Source: Panonychus citri (taxonomy: Eukaryota; Arthropoda; Arachnida; Trombidiformes; Tetranychidae). From it: a stretch of DNA of 64,000 nt. This document shows positions 43,656 to 54,733 of this stretch, piece by piece. The DNA lies in assembly GCF_014898815.1 (NCBI RefSeq), contig NW_026515521.1, forward strand, positions 248,001 to 312,000. The letters are read 5' to 3'. Numbering within the stretch: position 1 is the first letter of the stretch; each line of letters opens with the position of its first letter. Both the position numbers and the translations under genes were made by a program. The notes beneath the pieces are model-generated. The model saw nothing but the letters and a program-made list of their open reading frames with translations. It ran no database searches and was not told the DNA's origin.

Positions 43656-44002
43656 AGGATAGTGATCAATTCTATTGAATAATTTATCTTTTGATTGTGT
43701 GTCGAATGAAATTAATAACCTTGTAAATGTTTTACAATTACAATTAATATGTCCAGCTTTGGTCAAAATTCAATCGGAAATAATAGAGATGTCATCATCA
43801 TTATCTCTAATTATCAATGTTATACACTATCAATTATGATACATATTGATAACTTAAAAATGCCTTTGAGACCGGGACCTTCTGAGTCTTCGCTGTGAAG
43901 GCAATCATGTAAATTATGAGGTCAATTCTCGGTGGAGAGGTAGGTCAATTGATTATCTATTTCTTTTTTTTCTTCTTTTCTCTTTTTCTTCCAATCAATT
44001 CA

Positions 44003-44217
44003 GAGCTCAAAGGATATTGAACAATATTCAAGTTGAACAGATACGAATGGATTTAAGTAAGAACATGATTAAAATGGATGATCTTAAATCTAGTCTATTG
44101 AATCTTTTGGATTCCGTTGAGAAAGTTTTCAATTCCAATTGTGCCAATCCAAGAGATGATCTTTTCAATGGTCAATCCAGTGATACCTGTCCACCCACCG
44201 TCCACGAGGAGGGATAA
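44003..44217 (+). CDS. terminal exon X, copy 2
   Basis: Preceded by pyrimidine tract and ccaatcaattcag acceptor. Encodes the same AQRILNNIQVEQIRMDLSKN ... FNGQSSDTCPPTVHEEG and stops at 44215-44217. No upstream coding exon found. Confidence 0.5.
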
Positions 44218-44472
44218 ACCTATTGATAGAGAGGGAAAGAGGGAGAGAGAAAAGTTCAAAATTCAAATGTTTGATTAATCATCAAATCTAATTACTTCAA
44301 ATCCTCTTCAAGTTAATTTCTCTCAACGAAAATTTAATTACTACCAAATGACAATCTAGTTAACATATGATTTAAACTGACTCCGTGATGATTACAATTT
44401 AGTTTTTCGCTGAAATGAAATGGGTCATGAAATTGTCGCTGTTGGTCGTAGGCTTTCATATAACTTGAACCA

Positions 44473-44730
44473 CTATAAATTATCATTTCGGCTCAGGGAA
44501 GAGGATCCTTTTCGTCTTCTAAGGAAATAGATGACCCCACCAACGACAAGAATGATGACCACAAGGGCACCACAAGTTGCCCCGACTACAATTGGGATTC
44601 CATTGTCACAGTGCCAGAAAGAGTGATAATTTCCACAGGAATCTTTGGAAGCCGAATAGTACATTAGCTGTTGCTTATCGGCCGAAAGGTAGGCCTCGGT
44701 TCCTTTTTGATCGCAATAAGTGAGAACCAC
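44473..44730 (-). pseudogene. Ser-rich, Cys-rich membrane protein, truncated copy 3
   Basis: Retains only the last about 85 residues: TYCDQKGTEAYLSADKQQ, SCGNYHSFWHCDNG, the TM helix and basic tail. Upstream it decays, and at about 44785-44822 it abuts a short piece of the perilipin-like gene (accaagtttttggtatccaa). Signal peptide and Ser run are gone. Confidence 0.8.
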
Positions 44731-44984
44731 TCGGTTCCATCATTGTCTTATTTCTCTTTGTATTCGTTGTATTTGTTGGATTATAAAAGACAATACCAAG
44801 TTTTTGGTATCCAAAAGCCATTAGAAAATTTAATTTGATTAAACGCTTAACAATGATAACAACTTTTTTCGTTAGAAAACTTTAACTCCTAAGCTAAATA
44901 ATCGAAGATTTTAGAGCGATGAGAAAGTATTACAAAAAATTAGAAAAGTTTTTTCTTTTTATATCATTCGATAAATATTAACAT

Positions 44985-46782
44985 TTATTGGTTTTCTTTC
45001 CTTTTCATAAAAGTCATGTTCAACGAACTTGCTGGCTTAAATGTAAAAATCAATTTATAATCGATATCTTTCCAGTTTCGATGTGACTTAAATCTATATG
45101 ATTTTATTATTGTTCCAATAATGAACTTTATGTAAAACGGAGCCAATCTTTGACCGATACAATCTCTTGGTCGTAAGCCGAATGGAATATAAGCACCAGC
45201 GGGAAATTTCGGTTGAGCATCAGGTGAAAATCTTTGAGGTTTAAATTCAAAAGGTTCATGGAAAATCTTTGGGTCTTTTAAGATGGTTAAGATGCTGATT
45301 ATAATTTTCGTACCTTTGGGTAGAATCTTATCATCGACAATTTGTTCATGTTCAGTAGCTCGAACTTTAAATGGCACTGGAGGATAAAGTCGAAGAGCTT
45401 CTTTAAAACACTGATCGAGAAATGAAAAACTGTTGACAGTCCCAATTGTCCAGTTTTCAATGTCAATACTTTCAACCTCTTCATAAATCATTTCCTGATA
45501 CTCAGGGTAACATCCAAGAATATAAATGAGCCAAGTCATTAAAGTCTCTGGTCCATCTGAGCCAGCAGCTATCACCGCTTTCATTTCTTCCAGAATGGCT
45601 GTTTCGATTTCTGGTGTTAATCCAGTTCCAGGCTCAATCCAAGTTCTTAAAAGAAATTCACATAAACATTTCGCCTTTTTTATTTCACCAATTGATTCAT
45701 TTTTGTGTCGATCTTCCAATTTCAAATCAGCTAAATCTTGAATATCCTCTCCAATATTCGATTGAACAATTAAATCCGATTTGATTTCATCATATTTAGC
45801 TCTTATAATAGGAATCAAAATTTGGTTAGTTTTATCAATCATCTTCTGAACACCAGTGATTTTTGAATAAGTTTTATAAATAACTTCATGATTCAGTAAC
45901 GGTAGAAAAAATCGACAGAGAGTTTCATAAATAAATCTCTCCATGGCTTTGCTGAGAAAAGACAATTCATCATCGGGAAGCTCAACATCAGAAACCGTGC
46001 TAACGATCATTGACATTGTTGGAAGTGAAAAAAAGCCTCTTACATCCATCGGACTACCTGATGAATTTTCATTCAGTATCGATTGTTCAATTGATTTATT
46101 TATAGATATCGAGAGCGATCGAATAGTTTCCAGATAGTTTGAAATTGAAAGTGCAGAAAACTGTCGTTGGATCAACTGACGACGAGACTTCCATTTCTCA
46201 CCTTTTGATGAAATTAACCCGTCGCCGAAAAATATTATAGATTGAGTAAAGATCTCGCTCTTATCAATTATCGCTGGTTTACCAACAATTTCCTATGTTC
46301 ATTAAACGTAAAGAATTAGTTTTATAATAACCAAATTAACTTTAAGTTGTTACTTACTTGAGCTCGATCATGTCGACCAATAAAAATAATAGAAAATGAC
46401 GGAAGCCAAATTACACAATATCCATACTTCTCCATATAAAATTCAAGTTCATTGTACACTTTAAGATGGATATTCGCTGCAAGTGAATTACATCAAAATA
46501 TACAAAAGCTATAAAAGAAATTCTTTTGTTGATTCTAGTTGAATCTCTAGCCTCATTGCGTTCAGTTTATGAAATAATAGTAAGATACTTACAGTCACCA
46601 CGTGCATACGAATAAAGAAACTCTATAATTGTTTTGACTGATTTAAACGTCGGGAATCGAGTTAGTCTATATAGAAACACAAAATTACGAAGAACAGAAA
46701 TAGTTAACCAAATTGTAACTATTGAACAAAATATATTGAATAGTGTAAAATGAGAACACAGAAAAGCAACAAGGAAATTCAT
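44985..46782 (-). CDS. cytochrome P450, gene A (apparently intact)
   Basis: Three exons: 46782-46593 (phase 1), 46476-46358 and 46292-44985; 538 residues. N-terminal membrane anchor MNFLVAFLCSHFTLFNIFCS. Exon 2 gives HLKVYNELEFYMEKYGYCVI. C-helix EKWKSRRQL (W-x-x-x-R). I-helix AAGSDGPETLMTW. K-helix E-x-x-R in FKEALRLYPPVPF. FEFKPQRFSPDA, and haem-cysteine loop PFGLRPRDCIGQRLA. The loop departs from the consensus F-x-x-G-x-R-x-C-x-G: the first Gly is Arg. Expected role: microsomal monooxygenase, plausible xenobiotic or lipid substrate. An in-frame ATG at 46905 would add 41 residues but puts the anchor internal, so 46782 is preferred. Convergent with exon X copy 2. Confidence 0.88.
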
Positions 46783-47194
46783 AGTTAACTGAAGAAAATA
46801 ATGAACAATTATCGACTCAGGAAAGATAAATTCAGCTACTTTAACACTTACAGTTACTTTTATAACAAAAAACTCAGATCTTTTTTCTTGTTGATATACT
46901 TTCATCTGGCAAGTACATTACCTTTTTTGAACTATTGATATAAAGAAAAGCAAAAACCATAGTTACGAGAGGTGCTTATTACAACGATTCGTTCACTAAT
47001 TGTAACGAGTAAAAAAGGAGCCTCGAGATTAACATTGAGAATATTTAATTAGTTGAATTATACTGGTTACTAATTAGATTTGGATTAATCAAATAAACAA
47101 ACTTGTCAGAAAACATTTAAAAGCTTTTGTTAGAAACATACATTTGTAAGACAAGAGTATATTCTAAGTAGACTCGAAAATAAATAAGTGCATT
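46783..47194. other. 5' region of P450 gene A
   Basis: AT-rich, with a short decayed piece of the synthase-like fragment (aaaacatttaaaagcttttg, about 47110). No complete gene. Confidence 0.4.
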
Positions 47195-47402
47195 CATCCA
47201 AATATCATTATCTCTGATGGAGATTGTTTCACTTTGGAATCAATTGAGAGGTTAATTAATCAACCTAAAGGATTGAGCCAAATTGATGGAGTGTTTCATC
47301 TTTCTATGGTTCTAAAAGATGGACTTTTCGAAAGTCAAACAGCTGAAACATGAACATGAAGCTTTCAAGCATAAAGCGATCACTTATCGTTATTTGGATA
47401 AG
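47195..47402 (+). pseudogene. fatty acid synthase ketoreductase-like fragment 2
   Basis: In one frame 47205-47350 reads PNIIISDGDCFTLESIERLI then NQPKGLSQIDGVFHLSMVLK and DGLFESQTAET. The segment IDGVFHLSMVLKDGLFESQT closely resembles the ketoreductase domain of animal fatty acid synthases (pattern GGVFNLAMVLRDGLLENQT). After a slip it continues AFKHKAITYRYLDK. No flanking synthase exons are present. Carried along as part of the duplicated block. Confidence 0.55.
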
Positions 47403-47792
47403 TTAGCTTGATCCTACAATATTGATTATTTCGTGTGCTTTTCTTTAATAACATTGAGATGGGAAGTAACGAAAGTCAATACAAATTATTTTTCTGGTAA
47501 TACTGCGAGGGGAAATATTTGTAGGAAGAGAAGATTAGACATTATGGTCTGGCTATTTGGTGGGGAGTAGTTGGTGATGTTAGTTCAGCTGCTAAGATGA
47601 ATTAATTTATAACGAAATCATCAAAATCTCTCATCAGTAGAAGATATAATGAACTACTATTGAGGATTCATTGATACATCGAATAACCGAGCGAGAAAAC
47701 ATTTAATCTCATTGCTTACTCATTTAGTCTACTAATTGATTATCTTTTTCTTTTTTTCTTTTTTTCTTTATTTCTTTTTTCCAATCAATTCA

Positions 47793-48007
47793 GAGCTCAA
47801 AGGATATTGAACAATATTCAAGTTGAACAGATACGAATGGATTTAAGTAAGAACATGATTAAAATGGATGATCTTAAATCTAGTCTATTGAATCTTTTGG
47901 ATTCCGTTGAGAAAGTTTTCAATTCCAATTGTGCCAATCCAAGAGATGATCTTTTCAATGGTCAATCCAGTGATACCTGTCCACCCACCGTCCACGAGGA
48001 GGGATAA
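47793..48007 (+). CDS. terminal exon X, copy 3
   Basis: Same acceptor tract (tttttccaatcaattcag) and the same coding sequence as copy 2 to the HEEG stop at 48005-48007. Confidence 0.5.
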
Positions 48008-48261
48008 ACCTATTGATGGAGAGGGAAAGAGGGAGAGAGAAAAGTTCAAAATTCAAATGTTTGATTAATCATCAAATCTAATTACTTCAAATCCTCTTCA
48101 AGTTAGTTTCTTGCAACAAAAATTTAATTATTACCATAAGACAATCTAGTTACCACATGATTTAAACTGAATTCATGATGATTACAATTTAGTTTTTCGC
48201 TGAAATGAATGGATCATGAAATTGTCGCTGTTGGTCATAGGCTTTCATATAACTCGAACTA

Positions 48262-48510
48262 CTATAAATTATCGCCTCGGCTCAGGGAAGAGGATCCTTT
48301 TCGTTTTCTAAGGAAAAAGATGACCCCAGCAACGACAAGAATGATGACCACAAGGGCACCGCAAGTTTCCCCGACTACAATCGGGATTCCATTGTCACAG
48401 TGCCAGAAAGAGTGATAATTTCCACAGGAATCTTTGGAAGCCGAATAGTACATTAGATGTTGCTTATCAACCGAAAGGTAAACTTCGGTTCCATTTTTAT
48501 TTGATTGCAC
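48262..48510 (-). pseudogene. Ser-rich, Cys-rich membrane protein, truncated copy 4
   Basis: Last about 80 residues only, with substitutions (TEVYLSVDKQHLMYY, GETCGALVVIILVVAGVIFF). Upstream truncated at about 48500 next to a sequence shared with the P450 3' flank. Confidence 0.8.
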
Positions 48511-48680
48511 GCTTAACAATGATATGAACTTCTACATTTTCTGATTCTTTCGTTAGAAAACTTCAACTCCTAAGCTAAATAATCAAAGATCTTAGAGCGA
48601 TGAGAAAGTATTGTAAAAAATTAGAAAAGTTTTTTCTTTTTATATCATTCGATAAAACGAAATATTAGCATTTATTGGCT

Positions 48681-50411
48681 TTATTCCCTTTTCATAAATG
48701 TCATGTTCAATGAATTTGTTGGTTTAATTGTAAAAATCCATTTATAATCGATGTCTTTCCAGTTTCGATGGGACTTAAATCTATATGATTTTATTATCGT
48801 TCCAATAATGAACTTTATGTAAAATGGAGCCAATCTTTGGCCGATACAATCTCTTGGTCTTAAGCCGAATGGTATATAAGCACCAGCGGGAATTTTCGGC
48901 TGTGCATCAGGTGAAAATCTTTGAGGTTTAAATTCAAAGGGTTCAGGGAAAATCTTTGGGTCTTTCAAGATGGTTAAGATACTGACTATAATTTTCGTAC
49001 CTTTAGGCAGAATCTTATCATCGACAATTTGTTCATGTTCAGTAGCTCGAACTTTAAATGGAGCTGCAGGATAAAGTCGAAGAGCCTCTTTAAAACACTG
49101 ATCGAGAAACGAAAAACTGTTGACAGTCCCAATTGTCCAGTTTTCAATGTCAATACTTTCAACCTCTTCATAAATCATTTCCTGATACTCAGGGTAACAG
49201 CCAAGAATATAAATGAGCCAAGTCATTAGAGTTTCTGGTCCATCTGAGCCAGCAGCTATTACGACTTTCATTTCTTCCAAAATGGCTGATTCGATTTCTG
49301 GTGTTAATCCAGTTCCAGGCTCAATCCAAGTTCTTAAAAGAAATTCACATAAACATTTCGCCTTTTTTATTTCACCAATTGATTCATTTTTGTGTTCATT
49401 CAATTTCAAATCAGCTAAATCTTGAAGATCGTCTCCAATATTTGATTGGACCATTAAATCCGATTTGATTTCATCATATTTAGCTCTTATAATAGGAATC
49501 AAAATTTGGTTAGTTTTATCAATCATCTTCTGAACACCAGTGATTTTTGAATAAGTTTTATAAATAGCTTCATGATTCAGTAACGGTAGATAAACTCGAC
49601 AGAGAGTTTCATAAATAAATCTCTCCATCGCTTTGCTGAGAAAAGACAACTCATCATCAGGAAGCTCGACATCAGAAACTGTACTAACGATCATTGACAT
49701 TGTCGGAAGTGAAAAAAAGCCTCTTACATCCATCGGACTACCTGATGAATTTTCATTCAGCATCGATTGTTTAATTGATTTATTGATAGATACCGAGAGC
49801 GAACGAATAGTTTCAAGATAGTTTGAAATTGAAAGTGTAGAAAACTGTCGTTGAATCAATTGACGACGAGACTTCCATTTCTCACCTTTCGATGAAAATA
49901 ACCCGTCGCCGAAAAATATTATAGATTGGGTAAAGATCGCGCTCTTATCAATTATCGCTGGTTTACCAACAATTTCCTTTGTTCATTAGACGAAAAGAAT
50001 TAGTTTTATAATAGTCATATTAACTTCAAGTTATTACTTACTTGAGCTCGATCATGTCGACCAATAAAAATAATAGGAAATGATGGAAGCCAAATTACAC
50101 AATATCCATACTTCTCCATATAAGATTCTAGTTCATTGTACACTTTAAGATGGATATTCGCTGCAAGTGAAATACATTAAAATATACAAATCAGTTTATG
50201 AAATAAGTGTAAGATACTTACAGTCACCACGTGCATATGAATAAAGAAACTCTATAATTGTTTTAACTGATTTAAACGTCGGGAATCGAGTTAATCGATA
50301 TAGAAACATAAAATTACGAAGAACAGAAATAGTTAACCAAATTGTAACTATTGAACAAAATATATTGAATAATGTAAAATGAGAACATAGAAAAGCAACA
50401 AGGAAATTCAT
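48681..50411 (-). CDS. cytochrome P450, gene B (apparently intact)
   Basis: Three exons, 50411-50222, 50160-50042 and 49976-48681, with the same phases as gene A; 534 residues. Shares the anchor, WxxxR, AAGSDGPETLMTW, FKEALRLYPAAPF, FKPQRFSPDA and PFGLRPRDCIGQRLA segments, including the Arg in place of the first haem-loop Gly. It differs from gene A by a two-residue deletion (LADLKLNEHKNES against LADLKLEDRHKNES) and a shorter C-terminus (FMKRE). A recent tandem duplicate of gene A. In-frame ATG at 50534 as in gene A. Confidence 0.88.
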
Positions 50412-51138
50412 AGTCAACTTGGGATAAGAATGATCAGTTATCGACTCAGGGAAGATAAATTCAGCTACTTTAACAGTTACAGTTACTTTTATAACAAAAA
50501 ACTGAGACCTTTTTTCTTGTTGATATACTTTCATCTGACAAGTAAATTACCTTTTTTGAACTATTGATATATAAAGAAAAGCAAAAATAGAAGCCACAAG
50601 ATTAAAATTGAGAATATTTAATTAGTTGATGATGGTAACGATGAACATTACTGGTTGCTAATTAGATTTTGATTGATCAAATAAGCAAACCTGTCAGAAA
50701 ACATTTAAAAGCTTTTGTTAGCATCTATCCAAATATCATTATCTCTGATGGAGATTGTTTAGCTGCGGAATCAATTGAGAGATTACAGGGTGATCAAAAA
50801 GTTCGTGTGAGAGGTGATAGGGTCGAACAGAATTTAGAAATGGTTTCATTACCTTGGCATAGATAAAAAAATTATCTGCAAAATAGATACAATAGATACA
50901 TAGATGTAAGATCAATATGGTTCTATTTGTATGGAATGATTTTATAGCCCAATTATTGGCTAAGCTCGACCAAAGATCATCAATATCTCACATCAAGAGT
51001 AAATATAATGAAATTCTATGAGGATTTATTGATAATCAAATAAATGATTGAGAAAAAGTCATTTAATTCACTAATTGGTCTTTAAGTGACCATTGATTTA
51101 CGAGGGAGTAGCGCCCAAATCTGCTGAGTTAGCAATAT
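50412..51138. other. 5' region of P450 gene B with synthase-like fragment 3
   Basis: 50690-50790 reads VRKHLKAFVSIYPNIIISDG then DCLAAESIERL, a second fragment of the same ketoreductase-like sequence as 47195-47350. It then diverges into unrelated coding-like sequence and stops at 50864. The rest is AT-rich spacer. Confidence 0.45.
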
Positions 51139-51651
51139 TTTTAAATTGTTGTAACTAAATAAATCCTCATGCAGGACAATCGGTGATGTTGGTAACAATC
51201 AAATGATTAGACTTTGATTGTGATCAACTGATCAACTTGATATTTCAATATTAATATTCTTGTAATAATAACTAAAGTTAAAGGTTGAATTTTTTTTCCT
51301 TCCTCTTGTACAAATATCAACTCAATTAACTCTAACAATTTACTAATTACTTTTAATCTTATCTTTTTCCTCTAGTGATTTAAACACTCCTTTCATTCAT
51401 ATCGCAATTATCATCTTGTTAACATATTTATTAATATCAACCGTTTGCATGATACACCGGATCAGCTTATTACAAAATCTATTCGAGTCATTAACATCTA
51501 ATCCAAAGTAAGTTGATCATTAGACCTTTAATCCAATGATCAACAATTTGAATCTTGATTGTTGTTGATGATGATTGTTGTAACACATTTAATGATGATT
51601 ATCTATTTCTTTTTTTCTTTTTTTCTTTATTTCTTTTTTCCAATCAATTCA

Positions 51652-51866
51652 GAGCTCAAAGGATATTGAACAATATTCAAGTTGAACAGATACGAATGGA
51701 TTTAAGTAAGAACATGATTAAAATGGATGATCTTAAATCTAGTCTATTGAATCTTTTGGATTCCGTTGAGAAAGTTTTCAATTCCAATTGTGCCAATCCA
51801 AGAGATGATCTTTTCAATGGTCAATCCAGTGATACCTGTCCACCCACCGTCCACGAGGAGGGATAA
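51652..51866 (+). CDS. terminal exon X, copy 4
   Basis: Identical in coding sequence to copies 2 and 3, stop at 51864-51866, with the same acceptor tract. Lies near the outer end of the left palindrome arm; no P450 or membrane-protein fragment follows it. Confidence 0.5.
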
Positions 51867-51989
51867 ACCTATTGATAGAGAGGGAAAGAGGGAGAGAGAA
51901 AAGTTCAAAATTCAAATGTTTGATTAATCATCAAATCTAATTACTTCAAATCCTCTTCAAGTTAATTTCTCTCAATGGTAAACAGACAC

Positions 51990-52010
51990 GTCAAAGAAAT
52001 AAAGAGAGAG

Positions 52011-52047
<37 letters not shown>
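51990..52047 (+). repeat. GA microsatellite
   Basis: gagagagaga tract, shorter on the opposite arm (about 55823-55838). Confidence 0.8.
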
Positions 52048-52051
<4 letters not shown>

Positions 52052-53119
52052 AATTAAGTGGTTACAATTAGCTGGATAAAGGGAAATGAAACAATCAGAT
52101 CCCTTTAACAATCAACCTAAAAGTCATTTGATTGTCAACCATCGATCACGTTTTAGTTAATTATATACTTTTTCCTTGGTAAACTCAATTCAACCAACGG
52201 AAATTTAATTATTACCAAATGACAATCTAGTTAACCCAAAGGAAATTAACTAATTATTAAATCAAAAAGGAAAACCTATTTTAAATGTTGACTTTTTTTC
52301 TACACTTTTAATCCAGTTTATATTAATTTGGTTTATTGATTTGATCAATTTGATTGGGAAGATACATTTAAATTGTAACTTTTTGTTTTGTTTTTGATAA
52401 ACCAGTTTGTACATTTGATTGTGAAAATGTACTTTTGTTAATTGTCCGAACTGTTATTTAATCTCTGGTTGTGGTTTTATGTAATTTAACCTTGAGATAT
52501 TCAACACTTTCAATTTGAATCAAGTTTAATTACAATTAGATAATCAGAGAAATTGCTTAGTTATAATCGAGTTGTAATTGAATATTTGATATAACATTCG
52601 AGACTCTGATTGAAGATTCCAACAAACGAGTTTAGTTAACTAATTGTAATTGTGATTCTCATGGTCAATCAAAGTAAAACAAACTAAAAAAATCAATCAT
52701 TCAAATTATCACATTGAATTTGAATAAATCAAAATAACAATTAAAAGTAATTCAATTATTTAAAATATCAATTTAATTGTTCTTTTTTTCTGATTAAAAT
52801 CAAAAATGTGATGAAAGGTAAAAATAGTTACAATGTTTTAAATTGTGTTCGTTTGTATGTGACTTGAACAGGTTTAAGACTTGATTGCGATTAAACAATC
52901 AATAATCGTGATTATGACAATTAGACACACACAAAATATAAATATAAATATAATGGAATGGAGAAGAAAAAATAGAAATGATTTTAAATTGTAAATGATG
53001 TTTAACATATCAAATATATTAGGAAGAGGAACAGGTAAATCTATTAAGATGATTAAAGTGCATTTTTAGATGTTGATTGTTTGATTTCGGTTGATTAGTT
53101 GATCAATTGATCAATTGAT

Positions 53120-53672
53120 TCACCGAACCCATAGAACCTTAACTTTTGAAAATACTCGGCGTCTCATCTTGGTTGATAAAACTCCAACCTGTTTAACAAC
53201 ATTTTGAATGACATTTAGATCAACAGCCTTTGAATTTTCAGAGTCTCCACTTTGTTTCTCTTCTTCTTCTCCTTCTTTAATTTCCTCTTCCAAAGGTGGT
53301 AAATAATAGTCGACAGTCTTGTTGGTTAAATCCATTGCCGAGTTGACAATTTTCGACAAATTTTGTGACATTACTCGCCTTCTCATCTTATAGGATAAGG
53401 CACCAACCTTTTTAGCCACATTACCAAGAGTATTGGGATCACTTGATTCATTATCATCAGTTGTCTCTTGTGAATTTGATTCCTTCATCTCTTCCTCAGA
53501 GGCTGGAAGGTAATAGTCAACCATTTTATTGGTCAACAGCAGAATTGACAATCTTGGACAAAGCTTGACCATAGGATTATCAAGGACAACACCAAGTTTT
53601 GGTATCCAAAGCCATTAAATAAGAGACTTGCTCTTCACCATATTTACGTAATTTTTCAAATTGAACCAACAT
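53120..53672 (-). pseudogene. perilipin-like lipid-droplet protein, left-arm copy (frameshifted)
   Basis: The gene starts at ATG 53672 (LVQFEKLRKYGEEQVSYL) and ends at 53120 (RRRVFSKVKVLWVR). Compared with the right-arm copy it lacks single bases in T, A and C runs and six bases in VDLTNK near 53540-53620, which break the N-terminal frame. From 53530 to 53120 it is open: VDYYLPASEEEMKE, NTLGNVAKKVGALSYKMRRR, LSKIVNSAMDLTNKTVDYYL and VIQNVVKQVGVLSTKMRRRV. The VDxYLPxxEEE plus KMRRRV pattern recalls perilipin/Lsd proteins, which coat lipid droplets. Confidence 0.55.
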
Positions 53673-53823
53673 TTTAAATACAATTGCAAAGATTTCACTT
53701 GTTAAACAAAATACAAATAAACACAATTAAAGCAAACAAAAAAATTCAAGAAAGAATCAATCACAATTCAATGAGCAGTAACGTTGACAATTAACTAATG
53801 ACAATTTAGAATCAAATTCAATG

Positions 53824-54009
53824 TAATTAATAATCTAAATTATCGTTAACAAGTTGAATTTAATCATTCATGTTACCATAGTAACAACGATGCTCGATTG
53901 TGATTGGAGCCAATTGAGTTTTAGATTTTGGCGAGTAACCAGAAAAGTTGATATTCCATCCAAGAGATGGCGCTCGTGACCGAACTTTCTGGAAATGTTA
54001 TTTGTATAT
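53824..54009. promoter_or_regulatory. unique centre of the palindrome; shared upstream region of two divergent perilipin-like copies
   Basis: About 185 bp not repeated, including ttaccatagtaacaacg and gagatggcgctcgtgacc. Both perilipin-like copies are transcribed away from it. Confidence 0.5.
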
Positions 54010-54167
54010 AAAGAGATTGAATTTAATTTTTAAATTGTCATTAGTTAATTGTCAACGTTTCTACTCATTGAATTGTGATTGATTCTTTCTTGAATTTTTT
54101 TTGTTTGATTTAATTGTGTTTATTTGTATTTTGTTTAACAAGTGAAATCTTTGCAATTGTATTTAAA

Positions 54168-54733
54168 ATGTTGGTTCAATTTGAAAAATTACGTAAATAT
54201 GGTGAAGAGCAAGTCTCTTATCTAATGGCTTTTGGATACCAAAAACTTGGTGTTGTCCTTGATAATCCCTATGGTCAAGCTTTGTCCAAGATTGTCAATT
54301 CTGCTGTTGATTTGACCAATAAAATGGTTGACTATTACCTTCCAGCCTCTGAGGAAGAGATGAAGGAATCAAGTTCACAAGAGGAGACAACTGATGATAA
54401 TGAAGAATCAAGTGATCCCAATACTCTTGGTAATGTGGCTAAAAAGGTTGGTGCCTTATCCTATAAGATGAGAAGGCGAGTAATGTCACAAAATTTGTCG
54501 AAAATTGTCAACTCTGCAATGGATTTAACCAACAAGACTGTCGACTATTATTTACCACCTTTGGAAGAGGAAATTAAAGAAGGAGAAGAAGAAAGAAACA
54601 AAGTGGAGACTCTGAAAATTCAAAGGCTGTTGATCTAAATGTCATTCAAAATGTCGTTAAACAGGTTGGAGTTTTATCAACCAAGATGAGACGCCGAGTA
54701 TTTTCAAAAGTTAAGGTTCTATGGGTTCGGTGA
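54168..54733 (+). CDS. perilipin-like lipid-droplet protein, right-arm copy (C-terminal frameshift)
   Basis: Open from ATG 54168: MLVQFEKLRKYGEEQVSYLM, GYQKLGVVLDNPYGQALSKI, then two tandem units of about 65 residues, each with LSKIVNSA(V/M)DLTNK, VDYYLP, an acidic EEE stretch and a basic KMRRRV end. One base is missing in the GAA run near 54590 relative to the left arm, so the frame stops at 54638; the homologous sequence continues to the stop at 54733. The DLTNK-VDYYLP-EEE and KMRRRV motifs suggest perilipin/Lsd, proteins that coat lipid droplets and gate lipolysis. Short for the family (about 190 residues) and intronless. Confidence 0.55.

Larger units (their letters stand above)
51136..53823 (+). 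repeat. palindrome, left arm
   Basis: About 2.7 kb that recurs in reverse complement at 54010-56662. Matching landmarks: catgcaggacaatcggtgat (51171) with its complement near 56625; exon X (51650) with 56170; gatcacgttttagttaatta (52143) with 55715; the perilipin-like stop (53120) with 54733; and cgttgacaattaactaatga (53780) with 54040. Differences are mainly small indels. Confidence 0.85.
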
